From JAEXNA01 sp050486105 (lineage in GTDB: Bacteria; Vulcanimicrobiota; Xenobia; Xenobiales; JADMJV01): a stretch of DNA of 35,162 nucleotides. Both the position numbers and the translations under genes were made by a program. How positions within the stretch are numbered: the stretch's first letter is position 1; every line of letters begins with the position of its first letter. Shown one piece after another: positions 7,962 to 15,886 of this stretch. The stretch spans positions 1 to 35,162 of the forward strand of contig JBJHCR010000019.1 of NCBI GenBank assembly GCA_050486105.1, given 5' to 3'. Below the pieces are notes generated by a model that was not told the origin of the DNA, ran no database searches, and worked only from the letters and a program-made list of their open reading frames with translations.

Positions 7962-9776
7962 CTAGCGGCCTAATGCCTTCGCGAGGTTGTTGGCTTTCTC
8001 GAAGTTGGATCGGATCAAGTCGCATCCTCCTTGCCAAAATGCCGGGTCTTCAATGTCGATCTCCAGGCGACTTAGAATAGAGTGAGGGGCACAACTTCCG
8101 CCGGCTGACAGCAGTTCCAAGTAGCGAGGAATGAAGCTCTCCCCTTCGGCTTGGAACTTTGCGAAAAGCGAAAGCACCAGCAGCTCTCCAAAAGCGTAGG
8201 CATAAACGTAGAATGGAGTCTGAACAATATGAGGGATATAAAGCCAGGTCCACTTATGGTCCTCTCCAAGTTCCAGGCTGTCCTCAAACATTTCTTGCAT
8301 GGCTTCCTGCCACAGGTTGTTGAGCCGTTCGGTGGTCAATTCTCCTTCTTGGCGCCGAGCCTGGTGGATTCTCTGTTCGAATCGGTACATCGATATTTGT
8401 CGAAACACGGTGGCAAAAGTGTCTTCGAGCTTTTCGCAGAGAAGCGCCAGCCGTTCTTCATCATTGTCGAGCTCCGAAAAGAGTTTTTCGAAAGTGAGCA
8501 TCTCGCCGAAAGTGCTGGCGGTTTCGGCCAAGGGAAGCACCGGATGGTAATCCAAAATGTGGTGCTTTGCGGCCAAGCAGTCGTGCAAACCATGCCCAAG
8601 CTCATGGGCTAACGTCATGACGTCTCGGGGCTTTTCGGTGTAGTTTAGCAGTATGTAGGGGTGGTGGTCTGGACTAACTCCGGCGCAGAAGGCGCCGCCT
8701 CTCTTTCCTTGAGTGATGGGAACATCGATCCAGTTCTCATCGAAGAAGGGAAGGGCTAGCCGGTAGAGTTCTGGAGAGAAGTTGCGGTAGGCCTCCAGAA
8801 CAATTTCGCAGGCCCGACGGTAAGCAATAGTTTGCTCGTTCGATTTGAGAGGCGCGTAACGGTCGTAGTGGGTGAGTTTGTCTAGGCCCAGCAGACGGGC
8901 CTTCAAGCGGTAGTAGTCGGCTACCAATGAGAAATTCTTTACACAGATGTCCACCATAGTGTCTACCGCTTTGGCCGGGAGTTCGTTATCCAAATGCCTC
9001 TCGGATTCTGGTGTTGGAAAGCGTCTCAGACGATCCAGAACGTCTTTCTCGGCCAGTAAGGTGTTCATGATGAAAGTCAGGACATGGGAGTTCTGTTCCA
9101 ACGTTTGACCGAGACTGACGCTGGCTCGTCGGCGTAATTCACGGTCGGGGTGGTAGTTGTAGGCCAGCAACTCAGCTTGGGTTAATTCCTTTTGCTCCCC
9201 TTCAACTTCGAGAGAGAAGGTCATGCGAGAAACCACTTCGGTGAACAGTCGGCGGAAGGCTCGACCTCGAGAGTTTGCGGTCTCTTCCAGGATGGTTTCT
9301 TCGGCCTGAGTGAGCTGGTGTTTGGCTTGGTCTCGCTGGACTCTGAGGAAGTGGTGGTAGCCTTCGAGCTCCTGGCTCTGAAGATACTCTGTGAATCGCA
9401 TTTCCGGGGCCTTGCCCAGTTCGAGACTAAAGAACAGCAACTGGGTCGAGATCCGGCTTCCCTTTTCCCGGACCTTCTGAAGCAGGGCTCCTCGCTCGGG
9501 CTCTAAGGTTTGAGTGCTGTAATGGAGAGAGGCGAAAGAGCCCACCCGGGCAGATAGGCGCACCATGGCTTCATAGCGATCCAGGGCAACTCTCAAGAGC
9601 GACGCATCGAGTTCTCCGGAGACTATCCTGGATTCGAACTCGGCTCGAAAAGCCGAGGCTTGGGCTTCAAGGCTGCTCAAGTCTTCTTCTATCTTAGGAT
9701 CTTCAACTCCCTGGTAGAGATCGGAGAGATCCCAGCGAGGGAGTTCTGTGGCGGGTGCGGTTTGAGACGAACTCAT
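7962..9776 (-). CDS. pepF: Oligoendopeptidase F (M3 family zinc peptidase)
   Basis: A 604-residue cytosolic metallopeptidase of normal PepF length with no signal peptide. The zinc motif HELGHGLHD begins at His 391 (HExxH). Other family features are the N-terminal PRWDLSDLYQG segment, GGAFCAGVSPDHHPYILLNY just before the zinc helix, and FRQISMYRFEQ with PHIVQTPFYVYAYAFG in the C-terminal half. PepF enzymes cleave short peptides, typically about 7-17 residues, in peptide turnover. AGGAGT lies six bases upstream of the ATG (9781-9786, minus strand), which fixes the start. It is the first gene of a three-gene minus-strand operon with the helicase-nuclease and the phosphorylase fusion. A link between peptidase and helicase function is not obvious. 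Confidence 0.95.
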   Translation of the reverse strand: MSSSQTAPATELPRWDLSDLYQGVEDPKIEEDLSSLEAQASAFRAEFESRIVSGELDASLLRVALDRYEAMVRLSARVGSFASLHYSTQTLEPERGALLQKVREKGSRISTQLLFFSLELGKAPEMRFTEYLQSQELEGYHHFLRVQRDQAKHQLTQAEETILEETANSRGRAFRRLFTEVVSRMTFSLEVEGEQKELTQAELLAYNYHPDRELRRRASVSLGQTLEQNSHVLTFIMNTLLAEKDVLDRLRRFPTPESERHLDNELPAKAVDTMVDICVKNFSLVADYYRLKARLLGLDKLTHYDRYAPLKSNEQTIAYRRACEIVLEAYRNFSPELYRLALPFFDENWIDVPITQGKRGGAFCAGVSPDHHPYILLNYTEKPRDVMTLAHELGHGLHDCLAAKHHILDYHPVLPLAETASTFGEMLTFEKLFSELDNDEERLALLCEKLEDTFATVFRQISMYRFEQRIHQARRQEGELTTERLNNLWQEAMQEMFEDSLELGEDHKWTWLYIPHIVQTPFYVYAYAFGELLVLSLFAKFQAEGESFIPRYLELLSAGGSCAPHSILSRLEIDIEDPAFWQGGCDLIRSNFEKANNLAKALGR

Positions 9777-10048
9777 GGATACTCCTGTTTTGACAAACTT
9801 TGCTGTCGGCCATTCTGTTTGAACTTGTTGGAATCCTCGCTACTCGGTTCTCCGTTCCGAGTTCTGGTGAATAGGAGCACTTTTGTAGAGGGTAAACACC
9901 CTCGAATTGCGCAGGCAGGACACTCTGCCTACAACGGGAGGGACCAGGTTTTTGGAGAGAGAAAGCGCCGGACAGCATAGAGCCACCGGGAAGTCCCCTG
10001 CGCGATGATTGCCAATTTCTCAATATCTGAGTCTCAAAGAGTGGGGCA
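9777..10048. other. Divergent intergenic region with small inverted repeat
   Basis: This 272-bp spacer separates pepF (minus) from the esterase (plus) and must hold both promoters. I found no strong -35/-10 pair. It contains the inverted repeat AGGCAG-gacact-CTGCCT at 9913-9930. It also has a CCCTCGAATTG string (9899-9909) also present at 41-51 inside repeat copy A, so it may hold a remnant of the same intergenic repeat family. Confidence 0.45.
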
Positions 10049-10819
10049 ATGGGATCTCAAGGACTGAATCAGGAGTACAATTTGAACAAGAAGATTGACG
10101 TTTGGTATAGTACCCACCTCCACAAGGACATGGAGATCGTCACATACGGCCACTACGGATTTCCGCTTTTGCTGTTCCCCACGGCAGCCGCCGATTACTT
10201 GGAGTACGAAAGATTTCTATTGATCGATGCCATTTCCGGTTCAATTGAAGCAGGAAAGGTCAAGGTGTTTTCTATCAATTCCATCAACTCGGAATCCTGG
10301 CTCAATAAGCAAGTTCATCCCAAATACAAGGCGATCCGCCAGCAGCAGTACAACGCCTACATCGCCGATGAAGTGGTTCCCTATATATGGAACTCCTGTC
10401 AGGGAAAACAGGGCATCATCACTTCAGGGGCATCCCTGGGAGCGTTCCACGCAGCCAACCAACTCTTTCGGCGACCCGATATCTTCGACGGAATGATCGC
10501 CATGAGTGGAGTGTACGACATCAGGACTTATTATGAGTCTCACGGATACCACGACGAGAACATCTACTTCAATAATCCTGTAGAGTATTTGCCCAATCTC
10601 CACGATCACAGGTTTCTTCCCATGCTGAGGAGCAAGCGGCACATCCACCTGCTCACCGGTCAAGGTCCCTATGAAAGTCCAGACGCGTCACGAACCTTAT
10701 CGACCATCCTGGACTATCTCCGAGTCCCCCACAATCTCGATGTCTGGGGTTACGACATGGCCCACGACTGGCCGACATGGAGGGCTATGTTACCCTATTA
10801 CCTTGCAGCCAGGTTCTGA
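10049..10819 (+). CDS. Putative esterase, alpha/beta hydrolase fold (COG4947-like)
   Basis: A 256-residue soluble protein with no signal peptide. It has the alpha/beta-hydrolase nucleophile elbow SGASLGAFHA (Ser 129) and a late histidine in GYDMAHDWPTW (His 239). The pattern fits the Esterase-D-like family of uncharacterised bacterial esterases, including the early GHYGFPLLLFPTAAADYLEYER segment. The catalytic acid is probably one of the Asp residues between these two motifs. Substrate is unknown. A purine-rich GAGTGGGG precedes the ATG closely. It is a single gene, divergent from pepF and convergent with the zinc-ribbon gene. The family assignment is from motif reading only. Confidence 0.82.
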   Translation: MGSQGLNQEYNLNKKIDVWYSTHLHKDMEIVTYGHYGFPLLLFPTAAADYLEYERFLLIDAISGSIEAGKVKVFSINSINSESWLNKQVHPKYKAIRQQQYNAYIADEVVPYIWNSCQGKQGIITSGASLGAFHAANQLFRRPDIFDGMIAMSGVYDIRTYYESHGYHDENIYFNNPVEYLPNLHDHRFLPMLRSKRHIHLLTGQGPYESPDASRTLSTILDYLRVPHNLDVWGYDMAHDWPTWRAMLPYYLAARF

Positions 10820-10877
10820 ACGCCCACAATCCCTGGGTTTCGCGTCTCCGGAGCCCAGGCTCGAAGCTCTACCCGCT

Positions 10878-11279
10878 TTAGGCGTGAATCTGCATTTTTA
10901 CGAAACAGTCGGGGCAGCGGAGCCAGGTGTCCCTAGGGTCTGAGGCTCCCAGCATCTTGTTCTTGCCGCAAGTTGGGCAGATGTACAATCCTGGCGATAA
11001 GGGCAAGGACTCCGCAGTAGCAATTGCGGTGGCTGTTTTCTTTCGTCCAGTGCCGCTTCGGCTACTGGTGGCCTTGGCTGTTCGCGTTCGGGTGACCTTG
11101 GTCTTGGTTGCTTTGGGTTCTTTAGGAGGGGGAGGCTCCGAGAAGGTCATCTTCTTCTTCGGAGTCATTTCAACTTGGCAGCAAGTCAGTGGGAATTCAG
11201 ACTTTTTCGTCCGACCGATGACGGTGAGCCTCTTACATTTCGGGCATTCGTATTCGCCTTTTTCGATCTTGTGCATCAT
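10878..11279 (-). CDS. Small protein with two zinc-ribbon halves and a basic linker
   Basis: A 133-residue protein starting at tandem Mets (MMHKIEKG). CPKC and a following CC pair occur near the N terminus, and CPTC and CPDC near the C terminus. These two treble-cysteine halves are likely zinc ribbons. Between them lies a Lys/Thr/Arg/Ala-rich stretch of about 50 residues (KATKTKVTRTRTAKATSSR) resembling histone-H1-like bacterial tails. This suggests a nucleic-acid-binding protein, but no family is recognised. GAGAGAGG lies about seven bases before the first ATG. The open frame upstream to 11408 has no such signal and is not used. It diverges from the hydrolase gene at 11466. Confidence 0.75.
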   Translation of the reverse strand: MMHKIEKGEYECPKCKRLTVIGRTKKSEFPLTCCQVEMTPKKKMTFSEPPPPKEPKATKTKVTRTRTAKATSSRSGTGRKKTATAIATAESLPLSPGLYICPTCGKNKMLGASDPRDTWLRCPDCFVKMQIHA

Positions 11280-11465
11280 GTTGGGTGCCTCTCTCGCGAA
11301 CTTACGCCCGGCTGACCGAGCGGTTGTTACCCCCGCTCTGTGAGGCTTGGTGAAATAGGAGAGGAACACCTCTGACTGGGGAGGGAAGTTTCCTACTAAG
11401 AGCACCAACGAACGAACTTCTCAGCTCCGGGTTTCCTTCGCCGGTGGCCGGGTAAACAGCTTCTC

Positions 11466-12308
11466 ATGACTACGCGGACAACGGAGATCGAGCTTTTCGA
11501 TGAGGCTCGGCAGCGGCCGGTTCCGGTGCGCTGGTATGGCTTGGACGAGGCTGGACTTCGGGGCTGGATTCTCTTCTCTGTAGGATTTGGAGGCTCCTTG
11601 GATAGTTATGCTTACCTCGGTCGGGCTTGGCTTAATGCGGGCCTTGCCGTGGGTGTTATCGAACACGTTGGGAGCAATCTTGAGGTGTTGAAGAGCATTC
11701 CCTTTCGTCAAGGACCGGCTCGTGATCAGCGGATTGTCGAATTGGTAGCGGATCCGGTTGAGCAGGCCGAGCGAGGCAGAGATCTCTGCCTGGTTCACTC
11801 CAAGTTTGCGAGCCATTTTTCCGGACTTCCCCTGGGATTGGGAGGGCATTCCTTCGGCTCATTCACCGCCCTCTGCGGAATGGGGCTATCGAACCGTTGG
11901 GGGTTTTCCCTAGAATCTTCCTTGCCGGTGTCAGCTCTGCTGCTGATCTCCCCCAGTCCTCCAGGGACCCTTATTGACTATCAAGCCTATTCCCAGCTTG
12001 AGACTCCCGTCTTAGTCCTCACGGGAACCAGAGACCGGCTCATGGCCAGCGAGCGCGGTTACCGAGATCGAACTCTGGTGTACCAGGCCCTACCTGAGTC
12101 GGTGAGGAACTTGGTCGTACTTGAAGGCGCTGAGCATATGGATTTTGCAGGGATCGGGTTGAATATTGGGGCAACGATGCAGAAGGTGTCGGCGGTCACC
12201 ACGGTTTGGTGGGAGCAAGTCTTGATGGCTTCGACCTTCAGCCCGGAGGACAGACGCCTGGCTCTCGCAGAGGCTTTGGCCGATGAGGCTTGGAGCGAAT
12301 TGTGTTGA
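11466..12308 (+). CDS. Alpha/beta hydrolase (dienelactone hydrolase-like)
   Basis: A 280-residue protein with no signal peptide. LGGHSFGSFTA holds the nucleophile (Ser 129). LVLTGTRDRLMA supplies the probable acid, and GAEHMDFAG the probable catalytic His. The early SVGFGG segment fits the oxyanion-hole region of the fold. The layout resembles predicted dienelactone hydrolases and PAF-acetylhydrolase-like esterases (COG4188), with substrate unknown. The start has no clear Shine-Dalgarno site, but the next Met is too far in. Single gene, divergent from the zinc-ribbon protein, followed by a 303-bp non-coding gap. Confidence 0.82.
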   Translation: MTTRTTEIELFDEARQRPVPVRWYGLDEAGLRGWILFSVGFGGSLDSYAYLGRAWLNAGLAVGVIEHVGSNLEVLKSIPFRQGPARDQRIVELVADPVEQAERGRDLCLVHSKFASHFSGLPLGLGGHSFGSFTALCGMGLSNRWGFSLESSLPVSALLLISPSPPGTLIDYQAYSQLETPVLVLTGTRDRLMASERGYRDRTLVYQALPESVRNLVVLEGAEHMDFAGIGLNIGATMQKVSAVTTVWWEQVLMASTFSPEDRRLALAEALADEAWSELC

Positions 12309-12611
12309 AAATCAAGGGTCCCAGAGAGGGTTGTCGATCAGCCTTCCGGCGTACTCCTCGCCAATCGTCCCTACTTGAAGTCACCAATGTTCTCAAGGAC
12401 AGCAAACCATTAATAGGCAAAAAATCGTATTCGGAGACAGCAAGTTTGTTCTGCGCGGATGATGAAAGGCTGACCTCATGACTTGCTCTAGAGGTCCGAC
12501 TGGGAACCCCCTTGACAGATTGCGAAGTGCATTTTGGTCCTGTGGAATTGGACATTTTTGCGTAATATCGAGAATATTTGGCGACAAATGGACGATTTCA
12601 CAGGGACAATA
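12309..12611 (+). other. Non-coding spacer with candidate promoter element
   Basis: I see no convincing gene here; the short open frames lack start signals and coding character. TTGACA occurs at 12512-12517 inside the string GGGAACCCCCTTGACA (12502-12517), but no good -10 follows at 16-18 bp. The same string with one change occurs at 21757-21772. It is the best candidate for control of the dioxygenase gene. Confidence 0.4.
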
Positions 12612-13391
12612 ATGAACGAGCAAGATGTTATGGGTGTTTCCGGTTGGCCCTCTAGTAAAGACGAACTCAGAGGTCTGGGCTGTCTCCTTGAGGCCCTTCC
12701 TAACCTGGGTTACTGTGCTTTGCCCTCAACCTGCGTTATGCAGAATCTGTCGTCTCAAGCCTTGGCTGAGTTGCCGAAGTTCTTGACCGGTTTCGAAGAG
12801 TTGCCTCAGGATCGCTTCATGAACGACGGAGGGACCTACCGTTATCGGCGCTTTAGTAGACTCAGGCTGGAGCGGGTTGATTCTGAATGGATTTGGGAGC
12901 CACTGTCCGGGAATTCTATACTGCAGACGCTGGAGGACAATCCACTTCACGGCGGACTCCTCAGAACTTATCCTCCTTTGACATCCTGGACTTTGACTTC
13001 TAACCTTCTGGCTGAGCTTGTGGCCCTGGATAGGTCTCTAGCTTGCACTTGGGACCCTGACCTTTTTCAAGGCCCGGTGGCGGTGGGGATCCATCAAGTT
13101 CGAATCGTTGCCCAGCAAGACCGTTTGGGACATCCCACTCCCGAAGGCATTCATAGGGATTCTGAACGCTTCACCTTTCAACACATGATGGCCAGAGTCG
13201 GAGTCCAGGGCGGAGAGTTTCGAGCCTACGACGAGAGCAAATGCCAAGTCTACTCGTGGTTGCAGGAAGAGAGTCTGGACTCGGTGGCTTTCTTGGGAAC
13301 AACTTGGCACAATGCCACTCCCATTGTTTGTGAAGAGGGCCGAGATATCGGTTATCGCGACATTCTTCTGGTCGATTTCGACCCTCTCTAG
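12612..13391 (+). CDS. 2-oxoglutarate/Fe(II) dioxygenase, amino-acid hydroxylase type
   Basis: A 259-residue protein matching the 2OG-Fe dioxygenase family PF10014, which includes free L-isoleucine 4-hydroxylase and BsmA. The iron-binding triad is visible: PTPEGIHRD gives His 181 and Asp 183, and GTTWHNATPIV gives His 233. Arg 249 in GYRDILLVDF is the likely 2-oxoglutarate anchor. The protein is soluble, and the substrate is probably a free amino acid, though which one cannot be told. Start chosen at the ATG preceded by AGGGA five bases upstream (12602-12606). The frame is open to 12534, and ATG 12588 is an alternative. It is monocistronic and convergent with a lipoprotein gene, with no biosynthetic cluster around it. 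Confidence 0.87.
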   Translation: MNEQDVMGVSGWPSSKDELRGLGCLLEALPNLGYCALPSTCVMQNLSSQALAELPKFLTGFEELPQDRFMNDGGTYRYRRFSRLRLERVDSEWIWEPLSGNSILQTLEDNPLHGGLLRTYPPLTSWTLTSNLLAELVALDRSLACTWDPDLFQGPVAVGIHQVRIVAQQDRLGHPTPEGIHRDSERFTFQHMMARVGVQGGEFRAYDESKCQVYSWLQEESLDSVAFLGTTWHNATPIVCEEGRDIGYRDILLVDFDPL

Positions 13392-13407
13392 AGCTTCTGG
13401 TGCTCTG

Positions 13408-14388
13408 TCACTTATTGGCGTCGAGGTCAGCTTTACGGGGCACTAGTCCACGATTGGAGATCCAGACTCCCCAGGGATCGCCGCCTTCTCGGTCGATAAA
13501 GTGGTCCACATGATTGACGATCCAGCCTTTCTTTCCGGCGTTCTCACCCTCACCAGCCAACTCTATGTAGAAGATTTGGACGTTGAAGTGGGTGTCATTG
13601 AACCGCTTGGGCTCGGGGGGCAGAGGCCTGAGCCAACTGGTGAGTCCGTAATAGAACGACTGAGTAGTGAGGATGTGAAACATTTGCCCCTTCTTTAAGG
13701 GAAGGGCCGTGGAAGTTCTCTCTGGCTCCACTTCGGTTTCCCAGAGCAGGGCACGCTGACCTGGGGTCAGTCGAGGTGGCAAGCCTGGATGAAAGAGAGC
13801 GTCGGCATTCAGAGCGTAGACGGCGTCTGGGTCGGTAACCCAGGGACCCATACTTTTCATGGTGTCCACCGTGTAGGCGAAGCCATCTGGAAGAGAAAAC
13901 TTTGAGGCGGCGATATAGGACTGGGCTTTGTTGGCAAAGTTTGATTTTGGAGCCAATTCTAAGACCTTCTCGGCCGCTTCAAAGGCTTCGGAATCCTTGG
14001 TAGGAGAGTGCTCTTGGCCCCCGTAGCTCAGAAGTAGATAAAAATAGTTTTTGGGGTCCTCGGGCATCTGTTCGACAGCGGCCTCGAGAATTGGAATCGC
14101 TTCTCGATAGTTGCCAGCTAGGGCGAAATCTTCGGCCTTCTTTTGCTGGCGGTAGTACTCGGCTTCTTCTTCGGTGAGTGGTTTGCCCCCGAGGGGAGAG
14201 AAGTTCGGATCAGGCGCCCGCTCAGGGCTGCTCTCAACTTCGCTTTCACTGTCAGGTGATGGGGTCGCGGTAACTACCGGGGTAGGGGAAGGCTCCGTCG
14301 GTGGGTCCCCTTTTCCCGAGCAAGCCACAAAAGACATAGAGACGAGAGCGCCCAGACTAAGATGAATAAGTTTTCTTGATAATCCCAT
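13408..14388 (-). CDS. TPR-like lipoprotein
   Basis: A 326-residue predicted lipoprotein. The signal peptide ends in the lipobox FVAC (Cys about 23), followed by a Pro/Thr/Ser/Glu-rich linker to residue about 65. Then comes a helical TPR-like pair (AEDFALAGNYREAIPILEAA, then YYLLLS-like and VLELAPKS helices). A C-terminal domain of about 150 residues is rich in Trp and aromatics (QMFHILTTQSFYYGLTSWLR, GKKGWIVNHVDHFI). This domain is not recognised. It is probably exported and anchored by lipid. Start at ATG 14388; a TTG one codon earlier is possible. It follows the 14437-14955 lipoprotein gene after 48 bp on the same strand, so the two probably share a transcript. Confidence 0.78.
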   Translation of the reverse strand: MGLSRKLIHLSLGALVSMSFVACSGKGDPPTEPSPTPVVTATPSPDSESEVESSPERAPDPNFSPLGGKPLTEEEAEYYRQQKKAEDFALAGNYREAIPILEAAVEQMPEDPKNYFYLLLSYGGQEHSPTKDSEAFEAAEKVLELAPKSNFANKAQSYIAASKFSLPDGFAYTVDTMKSMGPWVTDPDAVYALNADALFHPGLPPRLTPGQRALLWETEVEPERTSTALPLKKGQMFHILTTQSFYYGLTSWLRPLPPEPKRFNDTHFNVQIFYIELAGEGENAGKKGWIVNHVDHFIDREGGDPWGVWISNRGLVPRKADLDANK

Positions 14389-14436
14389 CAAAAGAGAAGT
14401 TCTCAGGGATCTTGGGATTCTCCTATGTGACAGGGG

Positions 14437-14955
14437 CTAGTCTTTCTCGACTTGTTCTTGAGCCTCTCCTTCGGCGGCCGTGAAGGAGCCCACCACCAAA
14501 TACTCACGCCCATCGGCTTGTTGCGATTGCAGGTCGAAGGAGCCGTGGACCAATCCGTTAATTCGGGATTGGATGACCACCGTACCTGAAGTTATGGTTG
14601 AGACCTCTTCGGTATCGGACACCCGGACCGACCCATCGGCCACCTCTAGGCTTTCCTTGAGATTGAGACTCGAGTGAGGACTTCGAAATTCCAGGAAGGT
14701 AGGGTCACGGTCCGAACCTGAGCGGAGCCGGAATCCTTCCTTGGTGTTTAGCAGGAGAGCTGGTTCTGCCGAAAAGGTCTTACCACCGCCACCGTAGGTG
14801 AACCCAGCGAAAGTGTTCTGTCTTTCTCCCTGACATCCCAAGAGTGCTAGGGTCAAAAACACAAGGAGGGACAGACCCACCACATGGGAAGATCTGGAGT
14901 AACCCGAAGTACGCCTGCGCTGTTCGGCCTCAGTCAACACGCGAAACGATTCCAA
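14437..14955 (-). CDS. Small lipoprotein of unknown function
   Basis: About 172 residues. A hydrophobic segment (VVGLSLLVFLTLALLGC) ends in a good lipobox, LLGC. A glycine-rich turn and a beta-rich domain of roughly 110 residues follow, ending in an acidic tail. I do not recognise the domain. There is no ATG in frame before the signal peptide. The given start is a TTG without a clear ribosome site, and GTG codons at the sixth codon or at VVGLS are alternatives, so the 5' end is uncertain by up to about 75 bases. Likely first gene of a two-lipoprotein operon. Confidence 0.68.
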   Translation of the reverse strand: MESFRVLTEAEQRRRTSGYSRSSHVVGLSLLVFLTLALLGCQGERQNTFAGFTYGGGGKTFSAEPALLLNTKEGFRLRSGSDRDPTFLEFRSPHSSLNLKESLEVADGSVRVSDTEEVSTITSGTVVIQSRINGLVHGSFDLQSQQADGREYLVVGSFTAAEGEAQEQVEKD

Positions 14956-15029
14956 GAAAGTAAGATGGGTTCCTGCGCTGCACTCGCTAGCAAGTTAGGT
15001 GTCCGTGTAGGAAAGTAGGATGGTGAACT

Positions 15030-15473
15030 ATGGAATTCCGGAGAGGGATTGCTGCCGAGTTCTCGGCCAGACAGAAAGTTAGCTTTCTAGCAGTCTTAAT
15101 GAGGGTGGCGCGGGCCGACGACGTTTCCATTGCTGAACGGAACAGGTTGATTCCGGTGTTGGAATGGATCGATGTCGATGAAGAGCTGCAGGCCGACGCC
15201 ATACGGGAAGCTGACAACCCTGACTTGAGTCTGGCGACTCTGGTCCAACCCTTGGTGGATCCTCTGTCAAGATGGCTCCTGTTTCGTGAGTGCTGCGCCG
15301 TAGTTTGGGTGGACATCACCAAGAGCGCAAGAGAGAAGGCTCTGCTCGAAGAGTTAGGAGAGGTTCTTCGGTTACATCCTGAAGTCATTGAGGTGCTGGA
15401 TTCCCCTCTAGCCTGTTCTCCGGAAGGGGAAAGGCGTTTTCTTGAGCTTCTTGGGGGAACCTCAGCCTCCTGA
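15030..15473 (+). CDS. TerB-like domain protein
   Basis: A 147-residue all-helical cytosolic protein. The pattern FLAVLMRVARADDVSIAERN followed by a second helical half (CAVVWVDITKSAREKALLEE) resembles the TerB/DjlA N-terminal fold. There the first acidic loop (ADDVSIAE) corresponds to the metal-binding loop in TerB. Function is unknown outside tellurite-resistance clusters, and no ter genes are nearby. AGGATGG lies a few bases before the ATG. It diverges from the lipoprotein operon and is followed after 124 bp by the RHH gene on the same strand. Confidence 0.7.
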   Translation: MEFRRGIAAEFSARQKVSFLAVLMRVARADDVSIAERNRLIPVLEWIDVDEELQADAIREADNPDLSLATLVQPLVDPLSRWLLFRECCAVVWVDITKSAREKALLEELGEVLRLHPEVIEVLDSPLACSPEGERRFLELLGGTSAS

Positions 15474-15597
15474 GACGAATCTACCAAGCTCAGATAGGTT
15501 GGGAGGGTTGCAACCTGAAGACGAGGGATCCGGACTGTCCAAATGGGATGGTCTAGGTCCAAATGAATGAAACGTCTTTCAGGCAGGAGAGGACACC

Positions 15598-15864
15598 ATG
15601 GCACGAATATCCGCATCGATCCCTGAAGAACTCAAGGACCAACTGTACCGCTACGCCACCGACCATGATGAAGCCATCAGCCATATCGTAGCTGACGCTC
15701 TCAAGGATTTCCTAGGAGGTTCAACTTCGGGGCCCAACAGTGGGAAGAAAATGGCTGTAGGCGCAGAGTTGTACCACAAGTTGGACGAACTGTCCGACGC
15801 CGTTCGGGGGTTGCGAGAAGAACTCGCCTCTAGAACCCCCCCTCGCAACGCCAGATACTTCTGA
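15598..15864 (+). CDS. Ribbon-helix-helix protein (CopG/Arc-like)
   Basis: An 88-residue protein. Residues 1-45 read as a ribbon-helix-helix DNA-binding fold: a short beta strand (ARISASIPEEL), then two helices (LKDQLYRYATDH and EAISHIVADALKDFL). Residues 50-80 form a further amphipathic helix (AELYHKLDELSDAVRGLREE), perhaps for oligomerisation. RHH proteins are usually repressors or antitoxins, but no toxin-like ORF is adjacent. The strong site GGAGAGG ends four bases before the ATG. Its stop faces the PBP stop 22 bp away. Confidence 0.85.
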   Translation: MARISASIPEELKDQLYRYATDHDEAISHIVADALKDFLGGSTSGPNSGKKMAVGAELYHKLDELSDAVRGLREELASRTPPRNARYF

Positions 15865-15886
15865 GAAACATCTACCCCGAGCCGCC

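Noticed and set aside
10004..10066. Twenty-codon ORF overlapping the esterase start
   Set aside because: No Shine-Dalgarno site precedes it, unlike the case at 18294; likely chance.
12290..12481. 63-codon ORF overlapping the hydrolase end
   Set aside because: No ATG-type start with a ribosome site and no recognisable features.
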